Origin: an uncultured Haliea sp.
GTDB lineage: Bacteria; Pseudomonadota; Gammaproteobacteria; Pseudomonadales; Halieaceae
Assembly: GCA_947258585.1 (NCBI GenBank)
Contig: CAMYIZ010000055.1
Location: 1 to 64,000 of the forward strand
Direction: 5' to 3'
DNA length: 64,000 nt
Part shown: one piece after another, positions 30,001 through 39,244 of the stretch
Position numbering within the stretch: position 1 is the stretch's first letter
Layout of the letters: each line of letters begins with the position of its first letter
Made by a program: the position numbers and the translations under genes
The notes under the pieces: generated by a model
Seen by the model: the letters and a program-made list of their open reading frames with translations, nothing else
Database searches by the model: none
What the model was told of the DNA's origin: nothing

Positions 30001-30980
30001 CGCGGCCGATAGCGCAGACTGGCCTGGAAAGTGACGTCCGGTGCGGTCTCCACCCGAATGTCCTCGACCAGAGCCAGGTCCAGGGCCCAATCCCGACTGA
30101 ACCGCCAGCGGGCACCCGCGGTCAGCAGCAAAGCAGTCTCGCCCAGCGCGGTGAGGTCGCTGTCCAGGGGGGCGCTGTGGCTGTCGAGCTGCAGCAGCAG
30201 GGACAGGGTATCCAGCCAGGCCCAGTCCACGCCCACACCGGCAAACCACAGGTCCCGCTGCTGGGCGGCACCCGGCAGGTCGAAGCGACCCGCACGCAGG
30301 TATCCGGCCTGACCCTGCCAACTCAGACGGCTGCCGGGCGCAGCGTGGCCGGCACGCAGCACCAGAAAGCCGTCTTCCGCCCCGCTGCCGAGAAAATCAC
30401 GCTCCCTGCCGGTGGCAAACTTGTAGCCGACGCCGGCGCTCAACTGCCAGCTGTCATCCCGGTACAGGGTGCGGTGTAGCGCCAGGGTGACATCGCCGAT
30501 GCCGCCGGAGGAATCCCGCAGCTGAAAGCCGTCCGCAGCTGCAGCGTAACGATAGTCCAACCGGTCCCGGGGTACCTGCCTGCGGCCGCCATCCGGCATA
30601 CCCCAGAGGTCATGCCAGCCGTCGATCAGGCTGTCCAGGGAGCCGCCGTCATGGGTCAGCAGCGGCAGCTCCAGTTGCAGTTCCCAGTCTTCGGCAAAGC
30701 CGTAGCGGAAGTCGAACGCCAGGCGCCAGCTTTCGCCGTCCAGCACCACCGCCTCTCGGTCGCTGCTGTCCACGGCGAAGTGGCTGGCGATGGCCATGTG
30801 AGTGGCAAACTGCCCCTTGCCGGAACCGACCAGTTGCGCCGCCCGCGGCGAGGGCAGCCCGACCAGGCCCGCAACCGGGCTCAGATTTTTCACATACAAC
30901 GGCTCCGCCACCGAGACAGCCGGCGGCAGGGCCAGCACACTCCCGGCGAGCCCAATCACCAGATTCCGGTATTTGCGCAT
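29997..30980 (-). CDS. DUF3187-like outer-membrane barrel protein
   Basis: This 327-residue protein has a signal peptide ([21 protein letters not shown]) and then many amphipathic beta strands, ending [10 protein letters not shown]. The segment [14 protein letters not shown] matches the DUF3187 outer-membrane family by memory. Function is unknown. It converges on argH with stop codons sharing CTAG, and it diverges from the lptM-lysA operon. Confidence 0.72.
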   Translation of the reverse strand: MRKYRNLVIGLAGSVLALPPAVSVAEPLYVKNLSPVAGLVGLPSPRAAQLVGSGKGQFATHMAIASHFAVDSSDREAVVLDGESWRLAFDFRYGFAEDWELQLELPLLTHDGGSLDSLIDGWHDLWGMPDGGRRQVPRDRLDYRYAAAADGFQLRDSSGGIGDVTLALHRTLYRDDSWQLSAGVGYKFATGRERDFLGSGAEDGFLVLRAGHAAPGSRLSWQGQAGYLRAGRFDLPGAAQQRDLWFAGVGVDWAWLDTLSLLLQLDSHSAPLDSDLTALGETALLLTAGARWRFSRDWALDLALVEDIRVETAPDVTFQASLRYRPR

Positions 30981-31051
30981 GCGCCCTTCCCCAACAGTTT
31001 CCTGCCGCGATAGTACAACGCCGAGGTGACAGATTCTGCCGGGGATTCAGG

Positions 31052-31057
31052 TATACT
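31052..31057 (+). promoter_or_regulatory. Putative -10 element of the lptM-lysA operon
   Basis: A consensus-like TATACT lies 30 bases before the lptM start. A GTGACA upstream is 20 bases away, too far for a good -35. Confidence 0.35.
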
Positions 31058-31086
31058 GCGCCTTTTCCATGCCGGATTCAGCTTTC

Positions 31087-31266
31087 ATGCGCAACCTGTT
31101 GCCCACCACCGCTATCGTCCTGGCGCTCACAGCCCTGTCAGGCTGCGGCCAGACCGGGCCCCTGCAGTTGCCACCCCGGGAGGCGGCATCGCCAGCGGCG
31201 GAGCCACCGCCACCAGCGGGCGACACAGAGACTGCCCCGGCGGCAGCACCGGCCAGTAACGGATAA
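31087..31266 (+). CDS. lptM: LptM (YifL) lipoprotein
   Basis: This 59-residue lipoprotein has signal MRNLLPTTAIVLALTALSGC with the lipid-modified Cys at 20, followed by the hallmark GQTGPLQLPP and a Pro/Ala/Glu tail. LptM assists disulfide maturation and assembly of the LPS translocon LptD-LptE in E. coli. It is the first gene of an lptM-lysA-dapF order seen in many gammaproteobacteria. An ATG 18 bases upstream is possible but would leave a longer charged lead. Confidence 0.9.
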   Translation: MRNLLPTTAIVLALTALSGCGQTGPLQLPPREAASPAAEPPPPAGDTETAPAAAPASNG

Positions 31267-31274
31267 CCCCGATC

Positions 31275-32525
31275 ATGAGCAGCTTTCACTATCGCGACGG
31301 CGTGCTGTACGCCGAGCAGGCCAGTGTCGACGACATCGCCGCGCAGTTCGGCACCCCCTGCTACATTTACTCCCGGGCCGCACTGGAGGCGGCCTTCCGC
31401 GCCTACCAGGACGCACTGGCGGACTGGCCCCACCTCATCTGCTACGCGGTCAAGGCCAACTCCAATATCGCGGTGCTGGATGTGCTGGCGCGTCTGGGGG
31501 CGGGCTTCGACATTGTCTCGATCGGCGAACTGGAGCGGGTGGTGGCCGCGGGTGGGGACCCGGGTAAAACCGTCTTCTCCGGCGTCGCCAAAACCCCGGC
31601 GGAAATGGCCCGGGCCCTTGAACTGGGCATCCACTGCTTCAACGTGGAGTCCGCGGCGGAGCTGGAGGTCCTCAACCGCGTCGCCGGCAGCATGGACCGG
31701 CTGGCCCCGGTGTCGATCCGCGTGAACCCGGATGTCGATGCCCGCACCCACCCGTACATCTCCACCGGCCTGCGGGAAAACAAGTTCGGCCTGGGCGTGG
31801 CGGAGGCCCTGCCCCTGTACCGGCGCGCCGCCGCCCTGCCCCACCTCGACGTGCAGGGGCTCGATTGCCACATCGGTTCCCAGCTCACCGAGCTGAGCCC
31901 CTTCATCGACGCCCTGCGCCGCCTGCTGGTGCTGGTGGACGAACTCGCTGCAGAGGGCATTGCCATCCGTCACCTGGACCTGGGCGGCGGGCTCGGGGTG
32001 CGTTACCGCGACGAGCAGCCGCCGGCCATCGGCGACTATATCGCCGCCATCCGCGCCGAGCTGGGCGAGCGGCAGCTGCCGCTGGTATTCGAGCCGGGCC
32101 GCTCCATCTGCGCCAATGCCGGTCTGCTGCTGACCCGGGTGGAATACCTGAAGCAGACGCCGGAGCACCACTTCGCCCTGGTGGACGCGGGCATGAACGA
32201 CATGATCCGCCCCGCCCTGTACCAGGCCTGGCTGGACATCCAGCCCAGCCACCCCGCCACGGAGGGGGTTGCGGCGCTGTGGGACATCGTCGGACCGGTG
32301 TGCGAGACCGGCGACTTCCTCGGCAAACAGCGGCAACTGACCCTGGCCCAGGGCTCGCTGCTGGCGGTCTTTGGCGCTGGGGCCTACGGCTTCAGCATGA
32401 GCTCCAACTACAACAGTCGACCCCGCGCCGCCGAAGTGATGGTGGACGGAGCCGCCGTGCACGAGGTCAGGGCACGGGAAACCGTGGCCGAATTGCTGCG
32501 GCTGGAAAGCCGCCTTCCGGCCTGA
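31275..32525 (+). CDS. lysA: Diaminopimelate decarboxylase LysA
   Basis: LysA is a PLP enzyme that makes lysine from meso-diaminopimelate. The 416-residue protein carries the PLP-binding Lys60 in CYAVKANSN, the phosphate-binding region DLGGGLGVRY, and FEPGRSICANAG. It also carries the catalytic Cys in GPVCETGDFL near the C-terminus. It begins 8 bases after lptM and is followed by dapF, which makes its substrate. Confidence 0.97.
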   Translation: MSSFHYRDGVLYAEQASVDDIAAQFGTPCYIYSRAALEAAFRAYQDALADWPHLICYAVKANSNIAVLDVLARLGAGFDIVSIGELERVVAAGGDPGKTVFSGVAKTPAEMARALELGIHCFNVESAAELEVLNRVAGSMDRLAPVSIRVNPDVDARTHPYISTGLRENKFGLGVAEALPLYRRAAALPHLDVQGLDCHIGSQLTELSPFIDALRRLLVLVDELAAEGIAIRHLDLGGGLGVRYRDEQPPAIGDYIAAIRAELGERQLPLVFEPGRSICANAGLLLTRVEYLKQTPEHHFALVDAGMNDMIRPALYQAWLDIQPSHPATEGVAALWDIVGPVCETGDFLGKQRQLTLAQGSLLAVFGAGAYGFSMSSNYNSRPRAAEVMVDGAAVHEVRARETVAELLRLESRLPA

Positions 32526-32540
32526 GCAGGTGCCGCTGAC

Positions 32541-33371
32541 ATGTTGCTGAAGTTCACCAAGATGCACGGCGCGGGCAATGACTTTGTGGTCATAGACCTG
32601 ATCAGCCAGCGCTACCGACCGCGGGAACAGGACATCCGCATGCTTGCGGACCGTCACTTTGGCATCGGCTGTGACCAGGTCCTGCTGGTGGAGGCACCGG
32701 ACAGCCCGGATGTTGATTTTCGCTACCGGATTTTCAATGCCGACGGCAGCGAAGTGGAGAACTGCGGCAACGGCGCCCGCTGCTTCGCCCGCTTTGTCCG
32801 CGACAAACAGCTGACCGGCAAACGGGTTATCAGGGTCCAGACCGCCGGGGGCGTGCTGGAGCTGCGAGTGCGGGACAAGCACCGGGTGGAGGTGGACATG
32901 GGCATACCGGTGTTTGCCCCGGCCGACATCCCCTTCGCCGCCACGGCGATGGCAGACCACTATACCCTCGCCGTCGATGGCCAGCAGCTCGAGATCGGCG
33001 CCCTGTCCATGGGCAACCCCCACGCGGTGTTGCGGGTGGAGGATGTGGACACCGCGCCCGTCGCCACCCTCGGGCCCGTCCTCGAGCGCCACCCGGACTT
33101 TCCGCAGCGGGTCAACGCCGGCTTCATGCAGGTAATTTCCGACCGCGAGATCCGCCTGCGCGTGTATGAACGGGGCGCCGGCGAAACCCTGGCCTGCGGC
33201 ACCGGAGCCTGCGCCGCAGCGGTGTACGGCATGCTGCGCGGCTGGCTGCGGGATACCGTGACAGTGCAGCTGCCCGGCGGTAAGCTTGAGATCAGCTGGG
33301 CCGGAGCGGGCCACGCGGTCATCATGACCGGACCCACCGCGGTTGTGTTCGAAGGCAGTATCAAGATCTGA
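32541..33371 (+). CDS. dapF: Diaminopimelate epimerase DapF
   Basis: DapF converts LL- to meso-diaminopimelate for lysine and peptidoglycan. The 276-residue protein has the two catalytic cysteines, C75 (ENCGNGARC) and C219 ([12 protein letters not shown]), and opens with the usual [12 protein letters not shown]. It follows lysA at 15 bases, a direct pathway pairing. Confidence 0.97.
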   Translation: MLLKFTKMHGAGNDFVVIDLISQRYRPREQDIRMLADRHFGIGCDQVLLVEAPDSPDVDFRYRIFNADGSEVENCGNGARCFARFVRDKQLTGKRVIRVQTAGGVLELRVRDKHRVEVDMGIPVFAPADIPFAATAMADHYTLAVDGQQLEIGALSMGNPHAVLRVEDVDTAPVATLGPVLERHPDFPQRVNAGFMQVISDREIRLRVYERGAGETLACGTGACAAAVYGMLRGWLRDTVTVQLPGGKLEISWAGAGHAVIMTGPTAVVFEGSIKI

Positions 33372-33410
33372 CGCCGCGGTGCGGCAGCAACAACGGAGAG
33401 AAGACAGACC

Positions 33411-34118
33411 ATGCCAGCCAAGAAGGAACCGGCAGTCACCGTGGCCAGCCCCGAACTCAGCGATGAATCCGTGCGCGAGTACCTGAAACAGCACAGCGAT
33501 TTCCTCCAGCGTCATCCCGACATGCTCGATTTCCTGCACGTGTCGCATGCATCGGGCAGCGCGGTGTCGCTGGTGGAAAAGCAGGTCACCGTGTTGCGGG
33601 AGCGCAACATAGAGATGCGCCAGCGCCTCAACGCCCTCACCGCGAATGCGCGCCACAATGACAAGCTCTATGAGCAGACCCGGCGCCTGGTGCTGGCGCT
33701 GCTGGACGGAGAGTCGCTGCCGGCGCTGTGCGGCGCCTTTACCCGGGCCATGCACGACGACTTCGAGGTCGAACACGCCAGCATCATCCTGTTCGGAGAC
33801 CGACACAAAGCCCCCGAGGGCGTGCGGGTCGAAAGCGGCGAGCGCGCGCGCATTGAAATCGGGGCCCTGCTCCGCGGCCGCAAGGCCCTGTGTGGCCCCC
33901 TGCGCGAGGAGGAGCTGAACTACCTGTTTCCCGAGGCCGGTGCGGTCGGCTCAGCCGCCGTCATGCCCCTGCTCAGCGGCGAGGAGGTTGGCGTCATCGC
34001 CGTCGGCAGTTCCGATGCCCACCGCTACAGCAGCAGCATGGGAACCCTGTTTTTACAGCATATAGCCGAGGTCCTGGTGCGCCTGCTACCACGCCTCGGA
34101 GTCGGCCCGGGCAGCTGA
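33411..34118 (+). CDS. DUF484 family protein (YigA-like)
   Basis: This 235-residue protein has an N-terminal helical segment (VREYLKQHSDFLQRHPDMLDFL) and a GAF-like alpha/beta domain. This is the DUF484 family found between dapF and xerC in E. coli (YigA) and Pseudomonas. Its function is unknown. Its stop overlaps the xerC start by one base (TGATG), which couples translation. Confidence 0.9.
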   Translation: MPAKKEPAVTVASPELSDESVREYLKQHSDFLQRHPDMLDFLHVSHASGSAVSLVEKQVTVLRERNIEMRQRLNALTANARHNDKLYEQTRRLVLALLDGESLPALCGAFTRAMHDDFEVEHASIILFGDRHKAPEGVRVESGERARIEIGALLRGRKALCGPLREEELNYLFPEAGAVGSAAVMPLLSGEEVGVIAVGSSDAHRYSSSMGTLFLQHIAEVLVRLLPRLGVGPGS

Positions 34119-35032
34119 TGCCCGCCGCCGTCACGCCACTGGCGGACGCCAGCGTCGCCTTTGTCAATTACCTGCGCGACGTTCGGCAACTTTCCCCGCA
34201 CACGATCAGCAACTATCAGCGGGACCTCCAGTCCCTGGTGGAATACTGCGCCGCGCGCCAGCGCGAGGACGCCGGCGCCGTTCACGAAGCCGATATCCGC
34301 GGCTGGGTGAGCCAGCTGCACCGGCACGGACTGGCTGGCAGCAGCATCCAGCGCGCGCTGTCCGCGGCGCGCTCGTTCTTCCGTTACCTGGGGCGGGAAG
34401 GGGGGCACAGCCGGAACCCCGCCGCGGCGGTACAGGCGCCGCGCCAGCCCCGGCGCCTGCCCAAGACCCTGGACGCAGACCAGGTCAACAAGTACCTGCA
34501 GTTTGCCGGCGACGACCCCATGGCCCTGCGCGACAGCGCAATCGCCGAACTGTTCTATTCCTCCGGCTTGCGCCTGGCGGAACTGGTGGCCATCAACCTG
34601 GACGACATCGATCCCCAGGCACATCTGGTGACCGTGACCGGCAAGGGTCGCAAGACCCGCACCATCCCGGTCGGCTCCGTGGCCCTGGAGGCCATCCGTC
34701 GCTGGCTGGCGGTGCGCCCAGCCAGTAGCGACCCGGCCCTGTTCACCAGCAATCGCGGCCAGCGTATCAGCGTGCGCAACGTGCAGGCCCGGCTGAAGCT
34801 GCAGGGCCGCCGCGCGGGCATGTACCAGGACGTGCACCCGCACATGCTGCGCCACTCCTTCGCCAGCCACATGCTGGAGTCCAGCGGCGACCTGCGCGCG
34901 GTGCAGGAGCTGCTGGGGCACGCCAATATTGCCACCACCCAGATCTATACCCACCTGGACTTCCAGCACCTCGCCAAGGTCTACGATGCGGCTCACCCGC
35001 GGGCCCGGCGGCGCAAGACCAAGCCGGATTGA
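34118..35032 (+). CDS. xerC: Tyrosine recombinase XerC
   Basis: XerC acts with XerD at dif to resolve chromosome dimers. The 304-residue protein has an N-terminal SAM-like core-binding domain and a C-terminal catalytic domain. The catalytic set is visible: Arg in [10 protein letters not shown], Lys in [32 protein letters not shown] with nucleophile Tyr277. The genomic place after dapF and DUF484 is that of the housekeeping recombinase, not a mobile integrase. Confidence 0.95.
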   Translation: MPAAVTPLADASVAFVNYLRDVRQLSPHTISNYQRDLQSLVEYCAARQREDAGAVHEADIRGWVSQLHRHGLAGSSIQRALSAARSFFRYLGREGGHSRNPAAAVQAPRQPRRLPKTLDADQVNKYLQFAGDDPMALRDSAIAELFYSSGLRLAELVAINLDDIDPQAHLVTVTGKGRKTRTIPVGSVALEAIRRWLAVRPASSDPALFTSNRGQRISVRNVQARLKLQGRRAGMYQDVHPHMLRHSFASHMLESSGDLRAVQELLGHANIATTQIYTHLDFQHLAKVYDAAHPRARRRKTKPD

Positions 35033-35036
35033 GACC

Positions 35037-35750
35037 GTGAAGATCGCCGTCATCACCTTCGACCTCGACAACACGCTCTGGGACGTCGAACCCGCCCTGC
35101 TGCGGGCCGAGCAGGCCCAGCGCGACTGGCTCCTGCAGCACCGGCCGGGCTCTATCGAGCACCACGATCACGACAGCTTGTGGGAATTCAAGAAGCGGGT
35201 CTGGAAGCGGCACCCGGAACTCGTCCACCACGTCAGCCAGATGCGCATTCGCATGCTCTACGAACTGCAGTGGGCGGCGGGCTACTGCGATGCCGACTGC
35301 GAGCGCGGCGCCACTGCCGCTTTCGCCGCCTTCCTCGAGGAACGGCACAAGGTGGAGCTGTACGAGGAAGCGCTGGAGGTGCTCAGGGAACTGGCGGGAC
35401 AGTACCGGCTGGGAGCCCTGACCAATGGCAATGCCGATATCTACAAGACCGATGCGGGGGAGTACTTTGACTTCGCCTTCCTGGCCGAAGAGATCGGCGC
35501 CAGCAAGCCTGCGCCAGACATGTTCCAGGCGGCGCTGGCGCAGACCGGGGTAGAGCCCCGCCAGATCGTGCATGTCGGGGACAATCCCGAGCACGATATC
35601 CTCGGCGCCAGCCGCGTCGGCATGCGTACGGTATGGGTCAACCTGCGGGGCGCAGCCTGGGATCAGCAGGACCTGCTGCCCGACGCCGAGGTCAGGACGC
35701 TACGCAGCCTGCCGGAAGCCATCCGCAACATCGACCTCCCCGGCAGCTGA
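35037..35750 (+). CDS. HAD-superfamily hydrolase (YigB-like)
   Basis: This 237-residue haloacid-dehalogenase type phosphatase has motif I DLDNTLWD with Asp9 and Asp11, motif II LTNGN, a motif III Lys in [10 protein letters not shown], and motif [15 protein letters not shown]. YigB of E. coli, which follows xerC in the same order, dephosphorylates FMN. Start GTG at 35037 lies four bases after the xerC stop. The operon ends here, facing the P-II gene. Confidence 0.9.
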   Translation: MKIAVITFDLDNTLWDVEPALLRAEQAQRDWLLQHRPGSIEHHDHDSLWEFKKRVWKRHPELVHHVSQMRIRMLYELQWAAGYCDADCERGATAAFAAFLEERHKVELYEEALEVLRELAGQYRLGALTNGNADIYKTDAGEYFDFAFLAEEIGASKPAPDMFQAALAQTGVEPRQIVHVGDNPEHDILGASRVGMRTVWVNLRGAAWDQQDLLPDAEVRTLRSLPEAIRNIDLPGS

Positions 35751-35754
35751 CCCC

Positions 35755-35770
35755 GGCGCCGCCTGGCGCC
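35755..35770. terminator. Small inverted repeat between convergent genes
   Basis: GGCGCC-GCCT-GGCGCC forms a 6-bp stem five bases after the HAD stop, between it and the convergent P-II gene. There is no T-run, so a terminator role is only a guess. Confidence 0.3.
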
Positions 35771-35779
35771 CGCGCAGTC

Positions 35780-36136
<357 letters not shown>

Positions 36137-36189
36137 TCAACGAAGCAGCCATTATGGAAGGCGGGCGCAGAATCGCAAGGGGTGGGCAC

Positions 36190-36213
36190 AAAAAAGGGGG
36201 CCCGAAGGCCCCC
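36190..36213 (-). terminator. Intrinsic terminator after amtB
   Basis: On the minus strand a perfect 7-bp GC stem GGGGGCC / GGCCCCC with a stable TTCG loop is followed at once by six T. It lies about 40 bases after the amtB stop and before the second P-II gene. This is the clearest Rho-independent terminator in the window. Confidence 0.92.
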
Positions 36214-36251
36214 AAAGCACGCATTGCATCAATGCGCCCGCAAGACTGGAA

Positions 36252-37523
36252 CTATTTCTGGGAGACAAACTCCGGGTAGGCTTCCATCCCGCACTCGGAC
36301 AGATCCACCCCTTCGTACTCTTCTTCCTCGCTGACCCGGATACCCATGACGGCCTTGAGAATCGCCCAGGTGATGAGGCTGGCGCCAAAGACCCAGACAA
36401 AGATCACCAGGGTACCGACCAACTGGCCCATGAAGGTGGCGTCGGGGTCGGACAGCAGCACCGCGAAGATGCCCCAGATACCGACCACACCGTGGACAGA
36501 GATGGCACCGACCGGATCGTCGATCTTGATCTTGTCCATGGCCACGATGCTGCCCACGACGATGACGCCGCCGATGGCACCGATGATCATCGCCAGCAGG
36601 GGCGAGGGATCAGCAGGCTCGGCCGTGATGGCGACCAGGCCGGCGAGTGCACCGTTCAGGGCCATGGTCAGGTCTGCCTTGCCGAACACGAGGCGTGACA
36701 GCAGCAGGGCCGCGATCAGGCCGCCGGCAGCGGCGGCGTTGGTGTTCAGGAACACGTTGGCCACCTCGTTGGCAACCGCGATACCGCCCAGTTTCAGGGT
36801 GGAGCCGCCGTTGAAGCCGAACCAGCCCATCCACAGGATGAAGGTGCCCAGGGTCGCCAGCGGCATATTGGCACCGGGGATGGCCCGTACAGAGCCGTCG
36901 GCGGCATACTTGCCTTTGCGCGCGCCGAGCAGCAGGACGCCTGCCAGGGCCGCCGCCGCACCAGCAAGGTGCACGATACCGGAGCCGGCGTAGTCGCTGT
37001 AGCTCAGCTCACCGATGAACGGAACTGCCTTGCCACCCCAGGTCCAGCCGCCCTCGATCGGGTAGATGAAACCGGTCATGACGACGGCGAAGGCGAGGAA
37101 CGCCCACAACTTCATCCGCTCGGCCACGGCACCGGACACGATGGACATGGCGGTGGCGACAAACACCACCTGGAAGAAGAAGTCGGAAGCACCCGAGTAC
37201 ACCGAGTCGCCGCCAAAGCCGGCTTCGGCGGAGTCCGCCAGCACTGCGGCCACGGCCACGTCATCCATTTGCGCGACTGTGGTCACGCCGGACAGGAAGA
37301 AACCCCCGTCGTACATGAAGTGGTAGCCGCAGATCAGGTACATGGTGCACGCCACTGCGTACAGGGCCACGTTCTTGGTCAGGATTTCAGTGGTATTCTT
37401 GGCGCGAACGAGGCCTGCCTCCAGCATTGCGAAGCCTGCCGCCATCCACATTACCAGCGCGCCGCACACCAGGAAGTAAAAGGTGTCCATCGCATACTGT
37501 AATTCAAAGATCTGGTTTTCCAT
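36252..37523 (-). CDS. amtB: Ammonium transporter AmtB
   Basis: AmtB is a trimeric inner-membrane ammonium channel. The protein has 423 residues and eleven hydrophobic helices. The twin-His pore residues are in GIVHLAGAAAALAG and ISVHGVVGIWG, and ARNTTEILTKN-like AKNTTEILTKN near the N-terminus is present. The C-terminus (SEEEEYEGVDLSECG) is the GlnK-contact tail. ATG 37523 is preferred over GTG 37532. It follows glnK in the porin-glnK-amtB operon. Confidence 0.96.
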   Translation of the reverse strand: MENQIFELQYAMDTFYFLVCGALVMWMAAGFAMLEAGLVRAKNTTEILTKNVALYAVACTMYLICGYHFMYDGGFFLSGVTTVAQMDDVAVAAVLADSAEAGFGGDSVYSGASDFFFQVVFVATAMSIVSGAVAERMKLWAFLAFAVVMTGFIYPIEGGWTWGGKAVPFIGELSYSDYAGSGIVHLAGAAAALAGVLLLGARKGKYAADGSVRAIPGANMPLATLGTFILWMGWFGFNGGSTLKLGGIAVANEVANVFLNTNAAAAGGLIAALLLSRLVFGKADLTMALNGALAGLVAITAEPADPSPLLAMIIGAIGGVIVVGSIVAMDKIKIDDPVGAISVHGVVGIWGIFAVLLSDPDATFMGQLVGTLVIFVWVFGASLITWAILKAVMGIRVSEEEEYEGVDLSECGMEAYPEFVSQK

Positions 37524-37555
37524 GGGATTCACTCTCGTCTGTTAGTCGCGTGGGT

Positions 37556-37909
<354 letters not shown>

Positions 37910-37956
37910 TCAACAGGGCGCCCCGCAGGGCGCCAATGGGGTTCAGTCCCGGCGGC

Positions 37957-38634
37957 TCAGAAGCTCTTCGAGATGGAGAACACAACGCGATCATCGGCGG
38001 CATCGCTCTCGTCGAGATCGGTACCGATCAAGGCGAGTGCAAAGTCCAGCTCGTAGGCGCTGTAGCCGAAGGTGACGCCGTAATCCATGTAGGTGTCTTC
38101 ACCTTCTTCCCAGAAATCATCCTGGTCGGTGTCGGTGAAGCCGATGTTGAAGCCGACGCTGAACTGCTCGGTCAGGCTCATGGAGTAGCCGGCAGAGTAG
38201 TAGATGTAGGTGGGGCCACCGTCGCCGAACTCGTCGGAATAGTTGACACCGAAGCTGAAGTCCGCGTAGCTGAAGCCCAGCGCGAATTCCAGATAGTCGA
38301 ACTCAGGCTCGTTCTCGTAGTCGTAGTAGATGAAACCGAAGTCGTAGCCGAAGCCACCGGCGGTTTCACCGGCAAAGCCGCCGTAGTAGTCCATCTCGGT
38401 GGACGCATCGCCACCAAAGTTGATATTGGAGCCCCAGATCCCGGCGTACAACCCGGTTTCACCGGACCAGTCGAAGCCGCCCTGGATGGCACCGCGCTCG
38501 CCGGTTTGAGAGATACCGCGGAAGGTGTAATCCGTTGCCAGGGTGACGTTGGCGCTGATTTCCGCCTGGGCGGAAGCAGCACCCAACAGCAGGGCAGCGG
38601 TGATGGTAGCGGGAAGCAGTTTCTTGTGCAGCAT
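37957..38634 (-). CDS. TorF-family putative porin
   Basis: This 225-residue outer-membrane protein has signal peptide LLPATITAALLLGAASAQA. The mature chain is acidic and rich in Tyr, Gly and Asp and forms alternating beta strands, ending in Phe (VVFSISKSF). The segment VTLATDYTFRGISQT is the mark of the TIGR02001/TorF family. Being first in an operon with glnK and amtB, under an apparent NtrC/sigma-54 promoter, it may pass small nitrogen compounds across the outer membrane. That role is an inference. GAGGAG precedes the ATG at 38634. Confidence 0.88.
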   Translation of the reverse strand: MLHKKLLPATITAALLLGAASAQAEISANVTLATDYTFRGISQTGERGAIQGGFDWSGETGLYAGIWGSNINFGGDASTEMDYYGGFAGETAGGFGYDFGFIYYDYENEPEFDYLEFALGFSYADFSFGVNYSDEFGDGGPTYIYYSAGYSMSLTEQFSVGFNIGFTDTDQDDFWEEGEDTYMDYGVTFGYSAYELDFALALIGTDLDESDAADDRVVFSISKSF

Positions 38635-38725
38635 GTTGTGATTCTCCTCGGGTTGGCGTTCGGAAGTCGCAGGTCTTGGCCTGGTAACCTCCGTGACACG
38701 TTTGTCACATTCGCAACAGTGCTTT

Positions 38726-38742
38726 TGCAGACCCTGTGCCAA
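38726..38742 (-). promoter_or_regulatory. Sigma-54 promoter of the porin-glnK-amtB operon
   Basis: On the minus strand the sequence TTGGCACAGGGTCTGCA matches the sigma-54 consensus TGGCACGRNNNTTGCW. It has the invariant GG and GC exactly 12 bases apart. A start near 38715 would leave a leader of about 80 bases. Confidence 0.85.
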
Positions 38743-38830
38743 TAGAGGATAAAAACATATAAAACATAGTGTTAGGGAATAAATCAGGCCCTGGGCGATC
38801 GCCCCCGGCCCATGCGAGAGCATCTCTTGC

Positions 38831-38845
38831 GCACCGCTTTAGTGC
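38831..38845. promoter_or_regulatory. NtrC-binding site 1
   Basis: GCACCGCTTTAGTGC differs at one position from the NtrC consensus GCACCNNNNTGGTGC. Its centre is about 120 bases upstream of the predicted start, the enhancer distance known from glnA. Confidence 0.8.
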
Positions 38846-38848
38846 ATT

Positions 38849-38863
38849 GTGCGATTTTGGTGC
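38849..38863. promoter_or_regulatory. NtrC-binding site 2 (one strong half)
   Basis: GTGCGATTTTGGTGC has a perfect right half (TGGTGC) and a weak left half. It lies 18 bases centre-to-centre beyond site 1, suited to cooperative binding of two NtrC dimers. Confidence 0.6.
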
Positions 38864-38867
38864 ACGG

Positions 38868-38886
38868 CGATGATCACGCGATGATC
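38868..38886. repeat. Paired direct repeat CGATGATC
   Basis: CGATGATC occurs at 38868-38875 and 38879-38886, an 11-base period or one helix turn. It adjoins NtrC site 2 and could be a separate regulator site for either flanking gene. Confidence 0.5.
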
Positions 38887-38950
38887 TGTCCGCAGCCAGG
38901 CAATTGCACTACACTTTCGCCGCTGTCATTGCGTAAAGGAAAAGCCTGCC

Positions 38951-39214
38951 ATGGCCCTGAAACCCCCGCCGCTGGGCGACATCCTGCAACAATTGAATGC
39001 CCTGGCCGCCAGTTCCGGACTCCGGACCGATGTGGACAAGGGCGTGCGCGCGCTGGCGCAGTCGGCACTGGGCAAACTGGACATGGTGAGCCGCGAGGAA
39101 TTCGACGCCCAGGCGGCCATCCTCGCCCGCACCCGGGCCCAGGTGGCGCAGCTGGAAACGGAACTCGAAGCACTTAACAAGGAATTTGAAGCCCTGCAGG
39201 CAAAGAACCAGTAA
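38951..39214 (+). CDS. ubiK: Ubiquinone accessory factor UbiK
   Basis: This 87-residue protein is of the BMFP/YqiC family, now UbiK, an accessory of the ubiquinone-synthesis complex. It has an N-terminal amphipathic part and a C-terminal trimeric coiled coil (ARTRAQVAQLETELEALNKE). The motif LDMVSREEFDAQ before the coil is characteristic. AAAGGA precedes the start. comM follows 30 bases later. Confidence 0.92.
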   Translation: MALKPPPLGDILQQLNALAASSGLRTDVDKGVRALAQSALGKLDMVSREEFDAQAAILARTRAQVAQLETELEALNKEFEALQAKNQ

Positions 39215-39244
39215 CCGCCCCGGGGGCACGCTCAAGGATGAGCC

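Larger units (their letters stand above)
38635..38950. other. Intergenic control region, porin-glnK-amtB versus ubiK
   Basis: This 316-base gap between divergent genes is AT-rich at 38741-38785. It holds the sigma-54 promoter, two NtrC-like sites and a paired direct repeat, listed separately. No further gene was found in it. Confidence 0.8.

Noticed and set aside
31047-33806. Very long minus-strand open frame across lptM-lysA-dapF
   Set aside because: The plus strand holds three clear enzymes with catalytic residues; the antisense reading is a third-position GC artefact.
34118-35032. Integrase of a mobile element
   Set aside because: The recombinase sits in the conserved dapF-DUF484-xerC-HAD order, so it is the housekeeping XerC; no attachment sites or mobile genes adjoin.
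36184-36198. Second sigma-54 site before the distal P-II gene
   Set aside because: The -12 part (TTGC on the minus strand) is present but the -24 GG is TG and the rest fits poorly; it also overlaps the terminator T-run.
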